DNA from: Metapseudomonas otitidis
GTDB lineage: Bacteria > Pseudomonadota > Gammaproteobacteria > Pseudomonadales > Pseudomonadaceae
Direction of reading: 5' to 3'
DNA length: 64,000 nucleotides
NCBI RefSeq assembly: GCF_900111835.1
Contig: NZ_FOJP01000006.1
Location: 62,001-126,000, forward strand
The notes beneath the pieces are model-generated. The model searched no databases and was not told the origin of the DNA. It saw nothing but the letters and a program-made list of their open reading frames with translations. Both the position numbers and the translations under genes were made by a program. This document shows, piece after piece, positions 34,147 to 44,052 of this stretch. Position 1 is the first letter of the stretch; the number at the start of each line of letters is the position of its first letter.

Positions 34147-35187
34147 ATGACCCTCACGCCCCTCGACGCCCAGTACGATCTGGCCCAGGTTTCACCCTTC
34201 CTGCTGCAGACCCTGGCGGAGGTGGTGAGCGACCGGGGCATCAGCAGCGAACGCCTGTGCCGTGGCCTGGGCTTCACCCCCGATGACCTCCAGGACCCGG
34301 CCCAGCGCATCTCCTACCGCCAGGCGGCGACCCTGATCCAGCGCGCCCTCGCGGCCTTCCCGGAAGGGGGGCTGGGGCTGTGGGTGGGGCACCGCAACGT
34401 GCTCGGTACTCTCGGCCTGCTCGGCCACGTGCTGTCGCTGTGCAAGACCCTGCGCGACGCCTTCGAGGTGGGCCTGCGTTTCCAGCACACCGCTGGCAGC
34501 ATGGCCGTCTACAGCCTGCACGAGGGGGCCGCCGAGAGCTTCGTGGAGGTGGTGTGCCGGCTGCCCTACGCCGATGTGCAGGTGTTTGCGGTGGAAGAGT
34601 TCTTCGCCAGCCTGATGGTCTACAACCGCGCCCTGGCCAGCGCCGAATTCCAGCCCCTGAGCTTCGAGTTCACCCATGGCGCGCCGCCCTACGTCGAGCA
34701 GTACCAGCGTCTGCTGGGGCCGAACCTGCACTTCGGTTGCCTGCACAACCGCATGGTGTTCGCCAGCCACTGGCTGGACAGGACGCTGCCCGGCCACCAG
34801 CCGGTGGCCCTGCGGCAGGCCCTGCAATTGCTGGAGCTGGAAAGCGCCCAGGTGCAGCAGAAGGCCAGCCTCCTGCAGACCGTGGAGCGCGCCATCGCCC
34901 GCGACCTGCCCCAGGGCAGCCCCATAGACGCCGTGGCCCACGGGCTGAACATGAGCAGCCGGACCCTGCGCCGGCGCCTGAGCGAGCACGGCATCACCTT
35001 CGAAACCCTGCTGGAACAGGTGCGCCGGGCGCGGGCCATGAGCTTGTTAAGTAACCCGGATATGCCCATCGAGCGCATCGCCGAAGCGCTCGGCTACAGC
35101 GACGTGCGTGGCTTTCGCCGGGCCTTCAAACGCTGGACCGGACAGAGCCCCTCGGCCAGCCGTGACGAGGCGATAGCCGCCGGTTGA
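34147..35187 (+). CDS. AraC family transcriptional regulator
   Basis: The 346-residue form starts MTLTPLDAQYDLAQVSPFLL (34147); longer in-frame starts exist at 34078 and 34081. It has the same two-domain plan as the regulator at 9716: a PF12625-type sensor (about 15-200, with FPEGGLGLWVGHRNVLGTLG) and an AraC helix-turn-helix, IDAVAHGLNMSSRTLRRRLS plus IAEALGYSDVRGFRRAFKRW. It is divergent from the SphA-like gene across about 240 bp. Confidence 0.85.
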   Translation: MTLTPLDAQYDLAQVSPFLLQTLAEVVSDRGISSERLCRGLGFTPDDLQDPAQRISYRQAATLIQRALAAFPEGGLGLWVGHRNVLGTLGLLGHVLSLCKTLRDAFEVGLRFQHTAGSMAVYSLHEGAAESFVEVVCRLPYADVQVFAVEEFFASLMVYNRALASAEFQPLSFEFTHGAPPYVEQYQRLLGPNLHFGCLHNRMVFASHWLDRTLPGHQPVALRQALQLLELESAQVQQKASLLQTVERAIARDLPQGSPIDAVAHGLNMSSRTLRRRLSEHGITFETLLEQVRRARAMSLLSNPDMPIERIAEALGYSDVRGFRRAFKRWTGQSPSASRDEAIAAG

Positions 35188-35236
35188 GGCCGGACACAGA
35201 TGGCCGGGCGGATCCACCACCCGACCGAAGTGCGAT

Positions 35237-35761
35237 TCAGTACTGGCAGAAGCGGATGCGATTGCCGAACGGGTCGTGGACCTGCATCTCCTGCCCCCAG
35301 TCCTGCTCGACAATGTTTGGCCGGCCGTAGCTGTAGTGCTTGCCGATCAGTTCGTCATGCAGGGCAGCGATGTTGCGCATGGGCACGAAGATCGTGGCGC
35401 CTGGGCTGGCGTCGCCATGGTGTTCGGACAGGTGCAGCTTGAGCCCGGCGCGGTCCAGACCCAGGTACAGCGGTAGATTCGCCTCGAAGCGATGCTCGAA
35501 TTCGACCGAGAAGCCGAGGAAGTCGCAGTAGAACTCGCGCGCCTTGCCTTCATCGAACATCCGCAGGATGGGAATGCTGCGCTCGAACACGATGCCCTGG
35601 GTGTCGTCGCGAAGCTGGGCCGAGGCGGTGTTCCAGTCGCGGTAGCCGAGCTGTTGGGCGACCAGTTCGAGGGCGGCGGAGTGGCTGATGTCGTGACTGC
35701 TTGTGGCTAGCAGGGCCCGCAGCCGCTTGGCCATGACTTTGGCGTTTTGGATGGTTTGCAT
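35237..35761 (-). CDS. Glyoxalase-superfamily (VOC) protein with N-terminal helical domain
   Basis: A 174-residue protein starting MQTIQNAKVMAKRLRALLAT. Residues 1-50 form a small helical region ending in LELVAQQLGYRDWNTASAQL, as in glyoxalase_8-type proteins. Residues 55-174 are one VOC module: ERSIPILRMFDEGKAREFYC, DFLGFSVEFEHRF, and the late QVHDPFGNRIRFCQY with the metal-ligand Asp/His-type positions. This layout is often annotated as bleomycin-resistance-like, but binding of an antibiotic is not shown by the sequence. Confidence 0.75.
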   Translation of the reverse strand: MQTIQNAKVMAKRLRALLATSSHDISHSAALELVAQQLGYRDWNTASAQLRDDTQGIVFERSIPILRMFDEGKAREFYCDFLGFSVEFEHRFEANLPLYLGLDRAGLKLHLSEHHGDASPGATIFVPMRNIAALHDELIGKHYSYGRPNIVEQDWGQEMQVHDPFGNRIRFCQY

Positions 35762-35969
35762 GTTGCCTCCAGATGTCGAAGCTTATGGGGCTCGCGTTGC
35801 CGGTCTTCGACATTCAAGAGGGTGCTGAACGGGAGACGGTGGAGCGATGCATTCACCATTCCCGAAGGATGCGAGCGGCAGGCTGCATCAGCCTCGGCGG
35901 ATCGTAGTCGAGGCGATTCGTTGAGGGAAGGTCCGCCGAGCCAGGTGGACTTGCCGCCCGCCCAGGGCA

Positions 35970-36653
35970 TCAACAGCTGGTAGTACCGAGGTTGCCAACG
36001 CCATCGGTCTTCGCCTGGCGCCGTAAGGCGAGTAGCGCCAAGGATGCTACCCAGGTGACCGAGACTCCGTAGTTGAGCCGCTGGTAGAGGCCGAACAGCT
36101 GGCCATCGGCGAGGGCCCTGCCCATCAGCACTACCGTCACCAGGGCCAGCACCACGCAGAGCGCTGAAAATACCCCGAAGCCGGGGGCATCGAGTAGACG
36201 TCTGCCGAGGAACACCCACAGGGCGCTGGCCAGGGTCAGCGAGGCGAACATCAACAGCCCCGCCAGGTTGTGCACCTGCTGCGATACGGACGGCTGCGTC
36301 GGCGCGCAACCCTGGTCGCAGGCAAAGTAACCCGTGGCGAAACTGGCCAGACCGTGGAGGAGGATCAGGGAGGCACTCACCAGCGCGAGACGCGATGCCT
36401 GAAAGCGCCTCGCCACACCCACCGCGAAGAGCACGAACAGCACCCCCAACGGAAGGTTGTTCACCCAGGCGGAGAAGCCTTGTGTTGGGGCGCCTGTGGC
36501 CCCCAACTGGCTCATCGCCTGGTCGAGATGGCTATAGCCCGGATAGGCGAGCGCGGTCAGTGCGACACCCGCGAACAGCCAGAACGGAATCAGCACGCCC
36601 AGCCCCAGCAGGGCCCGGTCAATCGTCTTCACGGCAGCACTCCCAATCATCAT
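35970..36653 (-). CDS. DUF998 family membrane protein
   Basis: A 227-residue integral membrane protein starting MMIGSAAVKTIDRALLGLGV. About six helices are visible, with DRALLGLGVLIPFWLFAGVA, a periplasmic loop containing YFACDQGCAPTQPSVSQQ, and LAGLLMFASLTLASALW. The motif SHLDQAMSQLGATGAP after the first helix is typical of DUF998. The function is unknown. Its start faces the LysR gene 130 bp away, a divergent arrangement often seen with a regulated partner. Confidence 0.8.
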   Translation of the reverse strand: MMIGSAAVKTIDRALLGLGVLIPFWLFAGVALTALAYPGYSHLDQAMSQLGATGAPTQGFSAWVNNLPLGVLFVLFAVGVARRFQASRLALVSASLILLHGLASFATGYFACDQGCAPTQPSVSQQVHNLAGLLMFASLTLASALWVFLGRRLLDAPGFGVFSALCVVLALVTVVLMGRALADGQLFGLYQRLNYGVSVTWVASLALLALRRQAKTDGVGNLGTTSC

Positions 36654-36786
36654 GGATTGCGTTCCGGCTCTTGCAGAATCGCGGCCCCATGCTAGGGGAC
36701 CCCCATGCAATGGGTTACCGTTTTTTTTGCAAGGCAGCTTGCGCATGCGTCATCCTGTCGCCCCATCGATCCACGGATGGCCACCG

Positions 36787-37656
36787 ATGACCAGACGCCT
36801 GCCCAGCACCTCTGCCTTGCTCGCCCTGGAAGCCGCCGCGCGCCACCAGAGCTTCGCCAGGGCCGCACATGAACTCTCATTGAGCGAGGGGGCTATCAGC
36901 CGGCAGATCGCCAAGCTGGAGCAGTTCCTCGGGGTGCACCTGTTCCTCCGTGCGGGCAACCGAGTCGAGCTCTCGAGCGCCGGTGTTCGCTACGCGGCGC
37001 AGATGCGCACGGTGTTAGCGGATATGGAGCGGCATACCCGCCAGGCGATGAGTGAGACAACCACTGGCGTTGCCTTGGAGATCGGGGTCATCCCCACCTT
37101 GGCCAGCCGCTGGTTGATTCCTCGGCTCGCGCGCTTCCGTCAACGCCATCCCGATATCGAGATCAACCTGCGCGAGCGTACGCAGCCCTTCACTCTGGAG
37201 GACAGCGACCTGCATGCGGCGATCAACTACGACCATCCCATCTGGCGCTCCATGCAGGTGCAGCCGTTGTTCGAGGAGCCAATGGTCGCGGTCTGCCACC
37301 CGCACTTGGCGGGCGAGGCGCCCGCCCGCATGCCCCTCTTGCACAAACATGGGAGCCCCAATGGCTGGCCGCGCTATGCCGAGTTGACCGGCATGGCCCT
37401 GTCCAGCGCGACTACGGGGCCGGTCTATGACCGCTACGCCTTGCTCATCGAGGCTGCCAAGGTGGGTTTCGGCATGGCGCTGGTGCCGAGACGCTACGTC
37501 GAGGGTGACCTGGATGAAGGGAGGCTGAGTGCGCCCTGGCCGACTCTGGCGCAACTCTGCGAGCGTTATGTGCTGGTGACCCGTCCCCTGGCCGAGTCAC
37601 CGCCTGCACTCGTGACCTTCAGCCGCTGGCTACTCGCCGAGGGCGAAGCCTCATAG
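36787..37656 (+). CDS. LysR family regulator (GcvA-like)
   Basis: A 289-residue protein starting MTRRLPSTSALLALEAAARH; an upstream ATG at 36745 gives a 14-residue extension with a fair AAGGCAG site. The winged helix is residues about 5-65 (SFARAAHELSLSEGAISRQI). The effector domain follows (VALEIGVIPTLASRWLIPRL, PHLAGEAPARMPLLHKHG). The GcvA-type pattern suggests control of a small neighbouring gene, most likely the divergent DUF998 gene. The start has only a weak ribosome site. Confidence 0.83.
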   Translation: MTRRLPSTSALLALEAAARHQSFARAAHELSLSEGAISRQIAKLEQFLGVHLFLRAGNRVELSSAGVRYAAQMRTVLADMERHTRQAMSETTTGVALEIGVIPTLASRWLIPRLARFRQRHPDIEINLRERTQPFTLEDSDLHAAINYDHPIWRSMQVQPLFEEPMVAVCHPHLAGEAPARMPLLHKHGSPNGWPRYAELTGMALSSATTGPVYDRYALLIEAAKVGFGMALVPRRYVEGDLDEGRLSAPWPTLAQLCERYVLVTRPLAESPPALVTFSRWLLAEGEAS

Positions 37657-37667
37657 CCTGTGCGGTC

Positions 37668-39929
37668 TCAACCCATCTCCACCCGCCACCAGCTGGGGAG
37701 CAGCCGGCGGATCTCGGGTTGGGCGAAGCGCTCGTCCATCAGGTGCACCACGCCCCGGTCACCCTGGGTGCGGATCACCCGGCCGGCGGCCTGCACCACT
37801 TTCTGCAGGCCCGGGTAGAGGTAGGTGTAGTCGTAGCCGGCCTGGAAGATTGCGCCCATGCGCTGCTTCAACTGCTCGTTCACCGGGTTCACCTGGGGCA
37901 GGCCGAGGGTGGCGATGAAGGCACCGATGAGGCGCTCGCCGGGCAGGTCGATGCCTTCGCCGAAGGCCCCGCCGAGCACGGCGAAGCCGATGCCGCGCCC
38001 GCCCTCGGTGAAGCGTTCGAGAAAGGCCAGGCGCTCGGCCTCGCCCATGCTCCGCGACTGGCTCCAGGCCGGGATGAAGGGGTGGCGCTCGGCGAACAGC
38101 GTGGCCACCTGTTCCAGGTACTGGTAGCTGCTGAAGAACGCCAGGTAATGGCCGGGGCGCTGGTAGAACTGGTCGGCCATCAGTTCGACGATGGGCTCCA
38201 GTGATTGCGTCCGGTGCTGGTAGCGGGTGGAGAGGCGCTGGGCCACCCGCACCTGCAGCTGCTCGGCGGTGAAGGGGGATTGCACCTCCAGCCACGGCGT
38301 GTTGCCTGGCACCCCCAGCAGGTCGCTGTAGTAGCGGCGCGGGTTGAGGGTGGCGGAGAACAGCACGGTGGAGCGACTGGCTTCCAGGCGCGGGCCGATG
38401 AAGGGGGCCGGCACCAGGTTGCGCAGGCACAGGGTGGACTGGCGGTTGCGGCCGCTGCCGTAGGCGTTCAGGTCGAACAGCGAATGGGTGTCGAAGAGTT
38501 CGGCCATGCGGGTGAAGTGCAGGGCGTCGAAGTAGAACGTCATCAGCGCCGGGTCCAGCGGCGCGCCGGGTTGTTCCGCCAGGTGGTCGGTGATGGCGGT
38601 GACCGCGTTCTGCAGCGCGCTCAGCAGCTTCTGCGGGGGTTCGTCGTAGGCCTGGTAATCCGTCAACTGGGCCTTGTTCAGCTCGCTCCAGCTGCGCTGC
38701 ACCCGCTCCAGGGGCTTCCTCAGCGGGCCGGGCACGCTGCGGACCAGGGCCTTCAGCGCGCCCTGGCGCAACTCGGCGCTGTACATGGCGCGGGCGCGCT
38801 CCACCAGGTTGTGGGCTTCGTCCACCAGCACGCCCACCTGCCACTGGTTGAGCTGGGCAAGGCCGAAGAGCAGGGCGCCGAGGTCGAAGTAGTAGTTGTA
38901 GTCCCCCACCACGACGTCGCTCCAGCGCGCCATCTCCTGGCCCAGGTAATAGGGACAGACGTTGTGGGCCAGGGCCACCTCGCGCAGGGCGGCGCGGTCC
39001 AGCCAGCGCCGTTCCGCAGCTGCCTCGCGGGCAGCCGGCAGGCGGTCGTAGAAGCCCCGTGCCAGGGGGCAGGCGTCGCCGTGGCAGGCGCTGCCGGGGT
39101 GTTCGCAGGCCTTGTCGCGGGCGCTCAGCTCCAGCACCCGCACGGGCAACGCGTCCACGCTGTCGCGCAGGGTCGCCAGGCTGTGCAGGGCCAGTTGCCG
39201 GCCGGGGGTCTTGGCGGCGAGGAAGAACAGGCGCTCCAGGCGCCCGCCGCCCAGGGCCTTTAGCTGGGGGAACAGGGTGGCCAGGGTCTTGCCGATGCCG
39301 GTAGGCGCCTGGGCCATCAGGCAGCAGCCGGTGCTGGCGGCCTTGTACACCGCCTCGGCCAGTTCCCGCTGGCCGAGGCGGAAGCTGGCATGGGGAAAGC
39401 GCAGGGCCTGCAGGGCACCGTCGCGCCGGGCCTGGTGGGCCAGCTCCTGTTCGGCCCAGGCGAGGAAGGCCTGGCACTGGGCCTCGAAGAAGGCCCGCAG
39501 TTCGGCGGCGCTGGCGCGGGTGGTGAAGGTGGTTTCCTTCTGGCTGGCGACATCGAGGTAGACCAAGGCCAGCTCCACCTCGTCCAGCCCGCGTTCGGCG
39601 CACAGCAGCCAGCCGTAGACGCGCACCTGAGCCCAGTGCAGGTGACGGTGGTTGTCGGGCTGGCGGGCCAGGTCGCCGCGGTGGGTCTTCACCTCTTCCA
39701 GGCGGTTGCCTGCCGGGTCGTAGCCGTCGGCGCGGCCGCGCACCTGCAGCGGTCCGAACGCGCCGGCCAGGGGGACTTCGCGCTGGTAGCCGTCGCCCCG
39801 CCGGGCCGCCACCAGGGCGTGGCCGGCGATGCCCTCCTGGGCTGTGGGGGAGGGGGTGAAGCGCAGGTCGAGGTCGCCGCGCTTGGCGGTGAACTCGCAC
39901 AGGGCCCGCACCGCCACGCGGTAGGTCAT
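37668..39929 (-). CDS. XPD/DinG-like Fe-S helicase with N-terminal PD-(D/E)xK nuclease-like domain
   Basis: A 753-residue protein starting MTYRVAVRALCEFTAKRGDL at 39929, overlapping the FAN1 stop by 4 bp. Residues ~60-110 carry a RecB/Cas4-like nuclease pattern: VRGRADGYD (Asp68), LEEVKTH (Glu79-x-Lys81) and WAQVRVYGWLL (Gln101/Tyr105). The helicase core follows: Walker A QAPTGIGKT (~207-215), a Cys cluster expected to hold 4Fe-4S (Cys275, 282, 287, 325), the DEAH box VDEAH (~369-373), and the C-terminal Q-x-x-GR-x-x-R motif in AAGRVIRTQGD. It should unwind damaged DNA with FAN1. The upstream reading in this frame up to 41153 is FAN1 antiframe, not protein. Confidence 0.87.
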   Translation of the reverse strand: MTYRVAVRALCEFTAKRGDLDLRFTPSPTAQEGIAGHALVAARRGDGYQREVPLAGAFGPLQVRGRADGYDPAGNRLEEVKTHRGDLARQPDNHRHLHWAQVRVYGWLLCAERGLDEVELALVYLDVASQKETTFTTRASAAELRAFFEAQCQAFLAWAEQELAHQARRDGALQALRFPHASFRLGQRELAEAVYKAASTGCCLMAQAPTGIGKTLATLFPQLKALGGGRLERLFFLAAKTPGRQLALHSLATLRDSVDALPVRVLELSARDKACEHPGSACHGDACPLARGFYDRLPAAREAAAERRWLDRAALREVALAHNVCPYYLGQEMARWSDVVVGDYNYYFDLGALLFGLAQLNQWQVGVLVDEAHNLVERARAMYSAELRQGALKALVRSVPGPLRKPLERVQRSWSELNKAQLTDYQAYDEPPQKLLSALQNAVTAITDHLAEQPGAPLDPALMTFYFDALHFTRMAELFDTHSLFDLNAYGSGRNRQSTLCLRNLVPAPFIGPRLEASRSTVLFSATLNPRRYYSDLLGVPGNTPWLEVQSPFTAEQLQVRVAQRLSTRYQHRTQSLEPIVELMADQFYQRPGHYLAFFSSYQYLEQVATLFAERHPFIPAWSQSRSMGEAERLAFLERFTEGGRGIGFAVLGGAFGEGIDLPGERLIGAFIATLGLPQVNPVNEQLKQRMGAIFQAGYDYTYLYPGLQKVVQAAGRVIRTQGDRGVVHLMDERFAQPEIRRLLPSWWRVEMG

Positions 39930-41584
39930 GCCGTGAGGGCCTCGGTGTCGGCCCATTGCACGTAGCACACGCTCACCGGCATGCCGTGCTCGACGCAGAA
40001 GTCCAGCCAGCGCAGCTGGTTGTCCTGCAGGCGGTCGCCGGGGCCCTTCACTTCGATCATCTGGTAGCGCCCCTGGCCGGGCCAGAAGCGGATCAGGTCC
40101 GGCAGCCCGGCACGGTTGGCCTTGATGTTCTGCAGCAGGCGGCGGAACCAGTGCTTCAGGTGGTCGGCCGGCAGGCAATGCAGGGCCTGCTCCAGCAAGG
40201 GCTCGTCCAACACGCCCCAGTAGACGAAGGGCGATTGCAGGCCGTGCTTGGTGCGGTAGGTGTGGCGCATGGCGTCGCGCCAGCTGCCGTCGTCCAGCCG
40301 GGCCAGGCAGGCGGCGAAGCGCTCGGCGCGCCGGGCATGGAAGTCCGGGGCCAGCAGGTCGGCCGGGCCGGCATGGAAGGGGTGGAAGAAGGCCCCGGGC
40401 AGCGGGTGGAAGATGGCCTCCCAGCACAGCAGGCCGAACAGCGAGTTGATCAGCGTGTTCTCGACGTAGTGCACCGGCCCGTCGTCGTCGCTGAGGTGAG
40501 CCAGCACGCTGTGCTCCACCGAGACGAACGGCTCGGGGCGCGGCAGGTGAAGGTCCAGCCGCTCTACCGGTGCCGGCTTGCGGGCGCCGGCGCGGGGCAG
40601 GCCGAGCTTGCGCTGCAGGCGTGGGAGGATGCGCGCCAGGTGCTGGCGCTCTTCCTCGTCGCCGGGGGCTTCGGCCAGGGCCAGGGCGAGCGCGTGGGCC
40701 TGCTCGAAGGCTTCCAGGCGCTCCAGTACCCGCAGCTGGCGGATGCGTGCGCCGGGCCAGGGGCAGTCGCGGTAGACGGCCAGGGCCAGGTCCAGCTCGC
40801 CAAGGCGTTCGCAGTGCTGGCCGAGCTGGAACAGCAGCCGCGCGCGCCGGCCTTGCAGCCAGGGGTTGTCGTTGGCCGGGGGGATGTCCGCCAGCAGCGT
40901 GGCCGGGCAGGCGTCGCCGGCTTCCAGCCGCTCGCGGCACTGGTGCAGGTGCAGGTACAGGTCCACGTCGTCGCGGTGGCGGAAGCCGCGGGCATCGGCT
41001 TCCAGCGCCACCTGCTCGTACTGGTGGATGCCCAGGTCGGCGAGCACGAACTCGGACCAGTCCTGGGTCAGGTTGCCGAAGAACATCAGCCGCAGCCGGT
41101 CGCACAGGGGCATCAGGCGCAGCGCGTAGACGCGGTCGTCCAGCGTCGGGCACCAGGCATCGAAGGGGCGCGGTTCGGGGTACAGGGGCTGCAGCCGCGC
41201 CAGTTGCTCGGCCTTGCGTGCGTCACCCCGGCCCAGCTGGGCGCCGAAGCAGGCGGCGATCTCCGGTTTGCGCAGCAGGGCGAACAGCTGCTCCAGGTCC
41301 AGCGCGGGCGCTGCATCCACCCAGCCCAGCGCCAGCAGCGGGCGCACCGCTTCGCGGGTGGGGCCGATCTCGGCGTACACCAGCTTGCTCTCGCGAAAGC
41401 GCTCGCCCTTGCGCATCACCATGCGCACCAGCAGCGCCTGGGCTTCGCGCGGCAGCCCGGCGAAGGCGGCGAGGAAGGCGCGTTCCTCGTCCAGCAGCAG
41501 GTCGTCGTAGCGCGAGCCGATCCAGTCGAGCACGGTGCGGAAGTTGTTCAGGTAATAGAACGGGTCGTCGAGGGCGCTGGGCAT
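39926..41584 (-). CDS. fan1: FAN1-family nuclease (VRR-NUC)
   Basis: A 552-residue protein starting MPSALDDPFYYLNNFRTVLD, close in length to Pseudomonas FAN1 (~560). N-terminal helical SAP/TPR-like regions (residues ~1-430) include GERFRESKLVYAEIG. The C-terminal VRR-NUC site is explicit: RAGLPDLIRFWPGQGRYQMI, then EVKGPGDRLQDNQ, giving PD and E-x-K catalytic residues with a final Gln. FAN1 cuts 5' flaps and processes interstrand crosslinks. It is translationally coupled to the helicase at 39929, suggesting a crosslink-repair pair. Confidence 0.92.
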   Translation of the reverse strand: MPSALDDPFYYLNNFRTVLDWIGSRYDDLLLDEERAFLAAFAGLPREAQALLVRMVMRKGERFRESKLVYAEIGPTREAVRPLLALGWVDAAPALDLEQLFALLRKPEIAACFGAQLGRGDARKAEQLARLQPLYPEPRPFDAWCPTLDDRVYALRLMPLCDRLRLMFFGNLTQDWSEFVLADLGIHQYEQVALEADARGFRHRDDVDLYLHLHQCRERLEAGDACPATLLADIPPANDNPWLQGRRARLLFQLGQHCERLGELDLALAVYRDCPWPGARIRQLRVLERLEAFEQAHALALALAEAPGDEEERQHLARILPRLQRKLGLPRAGARKPAPVERLDLHLPRPEPFVSVEHSVLAHLSDDDGPVHYVENTLINSLFGLLCWEAIFHPLPGAFFHPFHAGPADLLAPDFHARRAERFAACLARLDDGSWRDAMRHTYRTKHGLQSPFVYWGVLDEPLLEQALHCLPADHLKHWFRRLLQNIKANRAGLPDLIRFWPGQGRYQMIEVKGPGDRLQDNQLRWLDFCVEHGMPVSVCYVQWADTEALTA

Positions 41585-41690
41585 GGCGGAACAGGGTGGG
41601 CGGATGGCTGGCTATTTATACAGCTATCCGCGCCGGCGCCCAACCGGATTTCGATCAGTGGGGTGGCCCGTGCCGCCACCCCGCCGTGCC

Positions 41691-42638
41691 TCAGTAGAAG
41701 ACCACCGAGGCCAGCCGATCCAGCGAGTCGCCCAGCTTGTAGCTGAAGGGGCGGCCAAGGGCGCCGGCCAGGTGCTCGCATTTCACCGCCAGGTCGGTGT
41801 GGGAATAGAAATCCACCTTGGCGTTCTCGTGATTGACGGTGCCGACGGGGCCGATGATGAACTCGAACTGCTTCAGGCCGCGTTTGTTGCGGAAGGGGGT
41901 CGAGCGGTCGGTAATGGCCGAGGTGACCTGCACCTTCTGCTGGCTCACCAGGGCCTGCAGGTCCGGGTCGGCGAAACGCACTTCCACCGGGATCTCGTCG
42001 TAGGAGTAAGCGCTGGCGAGGTCCTTCACCATCAGGGTGCGGTAGGGGCCTTCCTCTTCCGGCACCTTCATGCCGATGAAGGGCAGGGCGGGTTCGAACT
42101 GCGCGGTGACGTTGCACATCACCTCGCTCTGCATGTTCAGCGAGCCCTTCAGGGCTGCGTTGACCAGGTCGGTCATGCCGAACGCCACGCTGAGGGACAC
42201 CGCGTCGAGGGTGAAGTGGGCGTCGTACTCGCGGGGCAGTTCGAGGGCTTTTTCCCGTGCGCGGGGGAGGCTCGGGGGCATGTCGTCGGGGTGCAGGGTC
42301 AGGTGCATGTCCAGCGGTGCTTGGCGGGCATCGACGATGGCCTTGAGGGCGGCCTGCAGGGCGCTCTTCTGGGCCGGTTCCAGGCCGCCGAAGATCGGTT
42401 CGCTGAGCACCAGCTCCGTGCCCAGGCTGTTCTTGATGCGTGGGGTGATGCGGGTCGGGTCGATGCCTTGTGCCTGCATCAGCGCCTCCAGCTGCTCGCG
42501 GTAGACCGGCAGGAGCTCGTCGCCGAACGGTGCCTTGCGCACCGAGCGCTCGAAGGTGAGGGTGGCGAAATCACTGTCGCAGCCCCCCAGCAGGAGCGTG
42601 GTGGCGAGCAGGGGCAGGGCGAGTATCCGTGTGGTCAT
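41691..42638 (-). CDS. Hypothetical lipoprotein, 315 residues
   Basis: The start MTTRILALPLLATTLLLGGC at 42638 gives an LGGC lipobox with lipid-Cys at residue 20. The mature part has a helical ALMQAQGIDPTRITPRIKN and beta-rich later parts (SYDEIPVEVRFADPDLQALV, FIIGPVGTVNHENAKVDF). It resembles small periplasmic lipoproteins of unknown role. It is downstream of aauR on the same strand, with a 91-bp gap, and may be read through from it. Confidence 0.6.
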   Translation of the reverse strand: MTTRILALPLLATTLLLGGCDSDFATLTFERSVRKAPFGDELLPVYREQLEALMQAQGIDPTRITPRIKNSLGTELVLSEPIFGGLEPAQKSALQAALKAIVDARQAPLDMHLTLHPDDMPPSLPRAREKALELPREYDAHFTLDAVSLSVAFGMTDLVNAALKGSLNMQSEVMCNVTAQFEPALPFIGMKVPEEEGPYRTLMVKDLASAYSYDEIPVEVRFADPDLQALVSQQKVQVTSAITDRSTPFRNKRGLKQFEFIIGPVGTVNHENAKVDFYSHTDLAVKCEHLAGALGRPFSYKLGDSLDRLASVVFY

Positions 42639-42729
42639 CGTGCGTCCTTGTCTGACGAGGGGCGGCATTGGACCACAAAACGGTTCGGCCCTGCCGCCAT
42701 CGGGTTCACACCCGATCCGCCCGGCGGAT

Positions 42730-44048
<1,319 letters not shown>

Positions 44049-44052
<4 letters not shown>

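Noticed and set aside
39932-41153. N-terminal extension of the helicase frame
   Set aside because: It lies antiframe in FAN1 with Pro/Arg/Ala-rich composition and no domain; the coupled ATG at 39929 fits.
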